A DNA stretch of 64,000 nt from Hymenobacter amundsenii (GTDB lineage Bacteria > Bacteroidota > Bacteroidia > Cytophagales > Hymenobacteraceae). The position numbers were made by a program, and so were the translations under genes. The stretch is from assembly GCF_002204745.1 (NCBI RefSeq), contig NZ_NIRR01000008.1, positions 78,422 to 142,421 of the forward strand, read 5' to 3'. A model generated the notes under the pieces. The model worked only from the letters and a program-made list of their open reading frames with translations, made no database searches and was not told the origin of the DNA. Shown in pieces: positions 57,914 through 64,000 of this stretch (position 1 is the first letter of the stretch; each line of letters starts with the position of its first letter).

Positions 57914-60244
57914 CTAGTCCAGGGCCCGGTCGCGGAAGAGGACGTAGCCGATGTGGGCGAAGACGCCGAAACGGTGGTTGGAATCGTCGTAGTGGATGAA
58001 CTGCAGGGCGGCCGGGCCAACGGGGGTTTGGTACATGAAGCCGGTCATGGCCGTGAGGTAGGGGCGGCTGACGGTTTGGCCGCGCTTGGGGAGCAGCGGG
58101 TTGTACTGCTGCCGGTCCCAACCCCGGAACAGGGTGTGGGCATACAGCTCGGTGCGCCATTCGAGGGAGCCCGTTACGGCTTTCACGTAGCGCAGGCCCG
58201 CCGCGGCGAAGGCCGTGCCCCGGTACCGGTCGAGGAACAGGGTGCGCGAATCGGGCAGGGGCAGGAACACCGACGACGACGTGAGCGAGGAGCGGTAGGT
58301 GGCAAACGGGCCCTGGGTGCTCAGCTCGGCTTCCATCAGGTAGCCCCAGGCGTGTATCCGCGTGCCCACCGAGTCGCTCTTATTAAAGGTGAAGTACTGC
58401 TCGTTGTAAACGTTCAGCTTCACCCAGTTGTGGTTTTTGGTGCGGCCGGGTATGTCGCCGGCCGTGCTGCCGGGGTCGTACTTCTCGCGGGCCGTTACGC
58501 CGCGCAGGCCAAACTCGACCCGGCGGCCGGCCACGGCGTACTGGCGGCGGTTGAGGGAGTTGCGCTCAAAGTTGGCCGACGCCGTCAGGCCCTGGAGGCG
58601 GCTCTGGTCGAGGGAGGCGCTGCTGTTGATGTCGTTGGTATTGGCAAACCGGTCGCGGTTCGTGAACAGGCCTCCACTCAGAATATAGCGGCTGCGGTAG
58701 TTAGGGCTGATACCCATTTGCAGGTAGGCCTTCACGTCGCGCTGCTGCACCTGGGTGTTCTGGGCCGAGGAGCCCAGCAGGCCGCCGGTATCCTGGTAGT
58801 TGAAGTTGTTGAACGTAACCACCGGCTCGAAATACAGCGGCACGTTGCCCGGCACGCTGATGCGGAACGAGCCCCGCGCCCCGTTATAAAAGCGCCCGAT
58901 GGTGGCATCGGCCTTTACCGTGTACAGGAAACGGGTGAGGTAGCGGTAACCTACGCCCAGGAAAATGTTGCTCATCGAGCGGGTCGAGAGCATCACGCCC
59001 AGGTCGGTGGTGAGGTTGCTGTTCTGGCGCGCATCAAGTCCCAGCACGTAGCCCTCCTGCTTTTTGTCGTAGCGAATGCGGGGGTACACGTTGTTGAAGA
59101 AGTCGTTGTTGACAAGCCGGTAGTAGCCTTCCTCCACGTCGCCGGGGGTGTATTTGTCGCCCGACCGCTGGAAAAAGCGGCGCACGAACTCCTGCTGCCG
59201 GGGCGGCAGGCCCTGCACGGTTATCTGGGTGAACTCGGGCTTAGGGGCGCGCTGCTGAAAGGCCAGGCGGCGGGCCTGCAGGGCCAGTGTATCCTGGCGG
59301 CGCGGAATGCGCTGGCGCAGCAGGTCCAGCTTCTCGATGGTGGCCTGGGTGCCCAGCTCGACGAGCTGCTTGGCCTTGCTGAAATCGGCGGCCGTGATGT
59401 CGCCCAGATTGGGCTGAATGAAGATGCCGTTCTTGCCCACCGAGGTGGTATCGGCCACGTTCGAGCCCAGGAACAGCAGCGTGCTCGTGAGCAGGGCGTC
59501 GTCGCGCTTCTTGGGGTATTTATCGAAGGCCACGTCGCCCACGTTCACGCCAATAATAACGTCGGGCTGGAACTCGTCGCGCATCACGCCGGTAGGGAAG
59601 TTGTCGACCACGGCCCCATCGAAGAGGTAGCGGCCATCGGGCTGGCGGATGGGGCGGAAGGCCAGCGGGAAGGCCATGGAGTTGCGCACGGCATCGGAGA
59701 GCGAGCCGCTGCGCTGAATGACTTTCTCGCGGGTGAATACCTCCGAGGCCACGGCCCGGTAGGGCACCAGCAGGTTGTCGAAGTTGTAGTTGGCCACGGC
59801 CCCGGCGGGCGCCAGCATGGTAGCCAGCACGTAGTTCAGGGTCACGTCGTCGACCAGGCGCGGCGTGACGCGGGTGCTGAGGGTGGAGTCGATGGCCAGG
59901 CGCAGGTGCAGGGAGGCGGGGGTGGGGTCGGAGTCGTAGTAGTTGTACACCTTGCCCTCCAGCGGGGCGCCCGAAACCCAGGTCTGGAACTCGGGCTTGA
60001 GCACGATTTCCTCGATTTGCTCGGGCGAGTAGCCGGCCGCGTACATGGCCCCCACAATGGCGCCCATGCTGGTGCCCACGATGTAATCAATAGGAATCTG
60101 GTTTTTTTCCAGCACCCGCAGCACACCCACGTGGGCCAGGCCCTTGGCCCCGCCACCGCTCAGTACGAGGCCAACTTTCTGGGCGTGGGCCGCGGGCCGC
60201 AACAACAGGCTCAGCAGGGCCAGCAGGCAATAAATCTTTCGCAT
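57914..60244 (-). CDS. Patatin-like phospholipase with BamA-type outer membrane barrel
   Basis: The 776-residue protein has a signal peptide (L-L-A-L-L-S-L-L-L-R-P-A-A-H-A-Q), then a patatin domain: G-G-G-A-K-G-L-A-H-V-G oxyanion motif, the Ser in V-G-T-S-M-G-A, and the Asp of the Ser-Asp dyad in F-D-G-A-V-V-D-N. After a linker (residues about 330-420, POTRA-like) the C-terminal part is an Omp85/D15 barrel. This layout is that of PlpD-type autotransported lipases. It should cleave phospholipids at the cell surface or in the periplasm. Confidence 0.9.
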   Translation of the reverse strand: MRKIYCLLALLSLLLRPAAHAQKVGLVLSGGGAKGLAHVGVLRVLEKNQIPIDYIVGTSMGAIVGAMYAAGYSPEQIEEIVLKPEFQTWVSGAPLEGKVYNYYDSDPTPASLHLRLAIDSTLSTRVTPRLVDDVTLNYVLATMLAPAGAVANYNFDNLLVPYRAVASEVFTREKVIQRSGSLSDAVRNSMAFPLAFRPIRQPDGRYLFDGAVVDNFPTGVMRDEFQPDVIIGVNVGDVAFDKYPKKRDDALLTSTLLFLGSNVADTTSVGKNGIFIQPNLGDITAADFSKAKQLVELGTQATIEKLDLLRQRIPRRQDTLALQARRLAFQQRAPKPEFTQITVQGLPPRQQEFVRRFFQRSGDKYTPGDVEEGYYRLVNNDFFNNVYPRIRYDKKQEGYVLGLDARQNSNLTTDLGVMLSTRSMSNIFLGVGYRYLTRFLYTVKADATIGRFYNGARGSFRISVPGNVPLYFEPVVTFNNFNYQDTGGLLGSSAQNTQVQQRDVKAYLQMGISPNYRSRYILSGGLFTNRDRFANTNDINSSASLDQSRLQGLTASANFERNSLNRRQYAVAGRRVEFGLRGVTAREKYDPGSTAGDIPGRTKNHNWVKLNVYNEQYFTFNKSDSVGTRIHAWGYLMEAELSTQGPFATYRSSLTSSSVFLPLPDSRTLFLDRYRGTAFAAAGLRYVKAVTGSLEWRTELYAHTLFRGWDRQQYNPLLPKRGQTVSRPYLTAMTGFMYQTPVGPAALQFIHYDDSNHRFGVFAHIGYVLFRDRALD

Positions 60245-60318
60245 ATAGTTCAGTGAACAAGCCAGTTCCCGGCTTGGGGGTGAAGCGGATACAAAGAACG
60301 GGTTTCCCGACCAGATAG

Positions 60319-60612
60319 CAACCCCACCCCCTAGCCCTACCGTCGCTACGTTCTCACGGGGCGCCTCACCCCCGGAAGCGGGGGACTAGCTTTTAGTTTC
60401 CTAGAAGCAAAGGTTAGCAAGCTAGTTCCCCTCATTGGAAAGGAGGGGTTAGGGGTGGTTGACTAGCGTTGAACGGCCCGGCGGATGACGTTCCGCTAGC
60501 ATACACCCACTAACCCCTCCTTTCCAAGGAGGGGAACTAGCTTGCTAGCCCTAAAAAACTAAAAACTAGTCCCCCCTCTCCCGGAGGGGAGGGGGCTAGG
60601 GGGTGGGGTGTG
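60319..60612. repeat. Large nested palindrome, about 290 bases
   Basis: ACCCCACCCCCTAGCCCT and AGGGGGCTAGGGGGTGGGGT form the outer ends, and CTAGTTTTTAGTTTTTTAGG-like, TAGCAAGCTAGTTCCCC / GGGGAACTAGCTTGCTA and AACCCCTCCTTTCC / GGAAAGGAGGGGTT follow inward. It fills the gap between divergent genes and is the largest of its family here; the gap holds no gene that I can see. Confidence 0.82.
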
Positions 60613-60683
60613 CGGCAGGGCGTAGGGTTAACGGCCCCTTGCCTATCTTCCCCGCCCCATTATCCTGTTATCCTACCGCCCTC

Positions 60684-63600
60684 GTGACCTACCCCGAATT
60701 TGAAGCCCGCTGGCAGAACTCCGGCGGCGCCGAACGCGCCAACTACGGCCTGTTCCTGCAAGACCTCTGCGACCTGCTGGGCGTGCCCCGCCCCGACCCC
60801 ACCACCGACGACCCCGCCCACGACCACTACGTGCTGGAACGGGCCGTAACCTTCGCCGACGGCCCCAAGAAAAGCACCGGCCGCATCGACCTCTACAAGC
60901 GTGGCTGCTTCGTGCTCGAAACCAAGCAGGGCACCGATACCCCCGACCAGCAGCTGCGCCAGGAGCGGGCCGAGCTGGGCCTCGACCCCACCAAACGCCG
61001 CAAGGGCCACGCCGTGCGCGGCACCGCCAAATGGGCCGAAATGATGCAGGCCGCCCGCCAGCAGGCCCTCGGCTACGTGCGCGCCCTGCCCCCGAGCGAG
61101 CCCCGGCCTCTGTTCGTGCTGGTGGCCGACGTGGGCTACTGCCTCGATGTGTACAGCAACTTCGCCGGCTCGGCGACTCGTTTGTGCCCTTTCCCGACCA
61201 GACGAAGTTCCGCATCAAGCTCACGGCCCTGGCCGACGAAGGCACCCGGGCCCTGCTGCGCCAGATTTGGCTGGCCCCCCGCGAGCTGGACGCCAGCCGC
61301 CGCGCCGCCCGCGTCACGCGGGAGCTGGCCGCCCGGCTGGCCAAGCTTTCGGAGCAGCTGGAACAGGCCGGCCACGCCCCCGATGTGGTGGCCCAGTTCC
61401 TGATGCGCTGCCTGTTCACGATGTTCTCGGAGGATACCGGCCTGATTCCCAAAACCTCCTTTACCGGCATGCTCAGCCGCTACGGCCGCCCCGAGCAGCT
61501 GGAGTTTCTGCCCGACGCCCTCCAGACGCTCTGGCGCACCATGGACACCGGCGGGTTCTCGCCCGACCTCCAGGCCCGGTTGCGCCGCTTCAATGGCCGC
61601 CTGTTTCATGATGCCGACGCGCTGCCGCTGAGCGCGGCCCAGGCCGAGCTGCTGCTGCAATCGGCCAAAGCCGACTGGACGGAGGTGGAGCCGGCCATTT
61701 TTGGCACCCTGCTCGAACGCGCCCTCGACCCCAAGGAGCGGCACAGCCTGGGGGCCCACTACACCCCGCGCCGCTACGTAGAGCGGCTGGTGCTGCCCAC
61801 GGTGCTGGAGCCGCTGCGCCGCGAATGGAGCGCCGCCCAGGCCGCGGCCGCCCGCCGCCTCGCCGAAGGCCAGGAAAAAGAGGCCCGCGCCGAGCTGGTG
61901 CGGTTTCTCAAGCGCCTCACCAGTTTGCGCATTCTCGACCCGGCCTGCGGCTCGGGCAACTTTCTGTACGTCACGCTCGAACACCTCAAGCGGCTCGAAG
62001 GCGAGGTGCTGGCCGCCATCAACAGCTACGGCCAAACGGGTTTGCTGGAGCTGGGCGGCGGTACCACCGTGAGCCCCCACCAGCTGCTGGGCCTGGAGCT
62101 GAACCCACGCGCGGCCGCCATTGCCGACGTGGTGCTGCGCATCGGGTACCTGCAATGGCACCTGCGCACCTACGGCCCCTCCGAGCTGCGCGAGCCCCTG
62201 CTCGATGAGTACCAGAACATCCGCCAGCAGGATGCCGCCCTCCAGCACGGCCCGCCCGTGCCCCGCCTCGATGCCCAGGGCCAGCCCGTTACGCGCTGGG
62301 ACGGCACCACCCGGCTGCACCCCGCCACCGGCCAGCCCGTGCCCGACGAAACCGCCCGCACGCCCGTACTCGACTACCCCAACCCCCGCCCCGCCGAGTG
62401 GCCCCAGGCCGATTTCATCGTGGGCAACCCGCCGTTTGTAGGGCCGGCCCGCATGCGCGACGCCCTCGGCGACGGCTACACCGAGGCCCTGCGCAAAGCC
62501 TACAAGGGCAAGGTGCCCGATTCGGCCGACCTCGTGATGTACTGGTGGTACAATGCCGCCGCCGCCGTGCAGCGCGGCGCCACCGAGCGGTTTGGCTTCA
62601 TCACCACCAACAGCCTCAAGCAAACCTTCAACCGCCGCGTGATGCAGCCCTTCCTGGAAGGCGACCCGGCCCCGCTCATCCTCACCTTCGCCGTGCCCGA
62701 CCATCCCTGGGTGGATGCCGCCGAAGGAGCCGCCGTGCGCATCGCCATGACCGTAGCCGAACGCACCCCGGCAACGCCCGCGCCCGGTTTACTCTTGACA
62801 CTAAGAACCGAAACAGCAGCGGAAGGCGATGATGCGGCTGATGTAACTTTTGATGAACAACAAGGACGCATTCTGCCGGACTTGTCGATTGGGGCTGAGC
62901 TAGATAGTGCTAAGCCTTTGAAAGCCAATCTGAGTGTAGGTCATAGAGGCGTGTGCCTAGCAGGTAGTGGATTTGCCATTAATGAGCAGTACGCTCAGAA
63001 ATTAGGATTGGGTAGTGTACCTGGTCTTGAAACTTATATTCGACCTTACCTGAATGGTAAGGATTTGACAACTCGTCCTAGAGGTATCTATGTGATAGAT
63101 ATGTCAGGACTCAAAGAGGAAGAAGTTCTAACATCGTTTCCGGAAATATATCAACACTTGCTTCAGACTGTAAAAGCAGAGCGAGATAATCAGCGTGATG
63201 AAGCACGCCGCAAAAACTGGTGGCTATTTGCTCGTTCAAATGAAAATTTACGGTCTGCTATTTCGGGGCTTCCTCGCTACATCGTCACTTCGATGACTGC
63301 AAAGCATCGTGTGTTTTCTTTCATATCTGGGGACATACTACCCGACCAAGGCTTAGTTGTATTTGCAACTGATGATGCTTTCATATTTGGCGTACTATCT
63401 AGTCACTACCATATTGTTTGGTCTTTAGCATTAGGCGGAAGGCTGGGTGTTGGCAATGATTCCCGCTACAACAACTCCCGTTGTTTCGACCCGTTCCCCT
63501 TCCCCGAGGCCACGGCCGAGCAGCAGGCGCGCATCCGGGAGCTGGCCGAACAGCTCGACGCCCACCGCAAGCGCCAGCAGGCCGCCCACCCCACCCTCAC

Positions 63601-64000
63601 GCTCACCGACCTCTACAACGTGGTGGAGAAGCTGCGCGCCGGCCAGCCCCTGGCCACGGCCAAAGAGCACACCATCAACCAGCAGGGCCTGGCCTCGGTG
63701 GTGCTCAGCCTCCACCAGCAGCTCGACGACGCCGTAGCCGCCGCCTACAACTGGCCCGCCACCCTGCCCGAAGCCGACATCCTGACCCGCCTCGTGGCCC
63801 TCAACCACGCCCGCGCCCAGGAAGAAAAGGCCGGCCTCGTGCGCTACCTGCGCCCCGCCTACCAGGCCCCCGAGCTGCAACAGCAGGCCCTGGCCCTGCC
63901 CGGCAACGGCGTGCAGCGCGGCATCAAGCACTCCCGCTTCGTGGTCATTATCCTGATCTGCATCATCGTGGGCACGGGTTTCCTGTTTGTAAAGAAGCCA
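60684..64000 (+). CDS. MmeI-like type IIL restriction-modification enzyme, frameshifted and cut by the window edge
   Basis: A GTG at 60684 begins a typical MmeI-family N-terminus ([19 protein letters not shown]), followed by an endonuclease motif D-L-Y ... F-V-L-E-T-K-Q-G (D, E-x-K). At 61172-61173 one G of a G run is missing; with it restored the frame goes on as [14 protein letters not shown] and stays open to the window end. The methyltransferase part has motif I (D-P-A-C-G-S-G-N-F, near residue 418) and motif IV (I-V-G-N-P-P-F-V-G, near 580), so it methylates adenine. A target recognition domain follows at about 62815-63465, with much lower G+C. The enzyme would cut and methylate DNA as a single chain. 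The very end reads into a hydrophobic segment ([17 protein letters not shown]) that is not typical of the family. Confidence 0.8.
61147..61200 (+). other. Frameshift site in the restriction-modification gene
   Basis: The family reading continues across this point only if the GG at 61172-61173 is read as GGG. Upstream the frame gives the endonuclease part; downstream the methyltransferase part is in the next frame. Confidence 0.75.

Noticed and set aside
57953..60256. A 767-codon open frame opposite the patatin-like gene
   Set aside because: It is a shadow of a high-GC gene: its sequence is rich in Gly, Val, His and Ala in the way typical of reverse frames, with no family motif, and the opposite strand has a full patatin/Omp85 protein.

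Overview
The window looks like chromosome of a high-GC member of the Bacteroidota, most likely Hymenobacter or a close relative (Cytophagales). This rests on two large secreted proteins with C-terminal type IX secretion sorting domains, many SusD-free outer-membrane barrels of the DUF5686 and patatin/BamA type, promoters of the TTG-N19/20-TAnnTTTG kind, and the dense G+C-rich coding style. No rRNA, tRNA, CRISPR array, prophage or insertion sequence was recognised.

Layout. 1-4443: end of a cyclase-family gene, a small unknown gene, a DUF5686 outer-membrane protein and a thioredoxin-reductase-like flavoprotein. 4635-11487: a T9SS cargo protein, a 4-alpha-glucanotransferase whose first starch-binding module is cut off by a one-base frameshift, and a small secreted carboxypeptidase-regulatory-like protein. 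11750-19539: a TamB/BamA-type pair for outer-membrane biogenesis. 19636-20442: a low-GC porin-like gene. 20638-40797: a molybdenum and formate region that holds fdhF (YdeP type), a DUF7009-like gene, fdhD, moeB with a rhodanese domain, a MOT1 molybdate transporter, moaA, moaD, moaE, a MobB-like/MobA fusion, moaC, moeA, and an OFA-type MFS transporter with its 47-residue small subunit; several unrelated genes (DUF2490, SnoaL-like, hydrolase, DUF1294, S41 peptidase, DUF2007) are interleaved. 41083-48184: lipoprotein, TonB-like and TPR genes, then metF and metH under a SAM-I riboswitch. 48343-53266: an SDR dehydrogenase, a gluconate-dehydrogenase-like pair and a bestrophin-like channel. 53487-60244: a second T9SS cargo protein, an alpha/beta hydrolase, an aquaporin and a patatin-like phospholipase. 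60684-64000: an MmeI-like restriction-modification gene that runs off the right edge and is frameshifted.

How the genes work together. The middle third supplies almost every step from molybdate uptake to a working molybdenum oxidoreductase: MOT1 imports the oxyanion, MoaA and MoaC make cPMP, MoaD/MoaE with MoeB make molybdopterin, MoeA inserts Mo, MobA makes the guanine dinucleotide form, FdhD sulfurates the enzyme, and FdhF uses it. The OFA transporter could move formate or oxalate for the same pathway. The metH-metF pair is a methionine/one-carbon unit controlled by SAM.

The most striking feature is not a gene: nearly every second intergenic gap holds an imperfect palindrome, and these fall into at least five sequence families that recur across the window. 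One copy lies in frame inside metH, adding 38 residues, a second short repeat adds 11 more, and other copies supply the stop codons of metH and of the S41 peptidase gene. Three genes (malQ, the DUF2490 gene and the R-M gene) each need one extra base in a short G or T run to read through; sequencing error is as likely as real decay.
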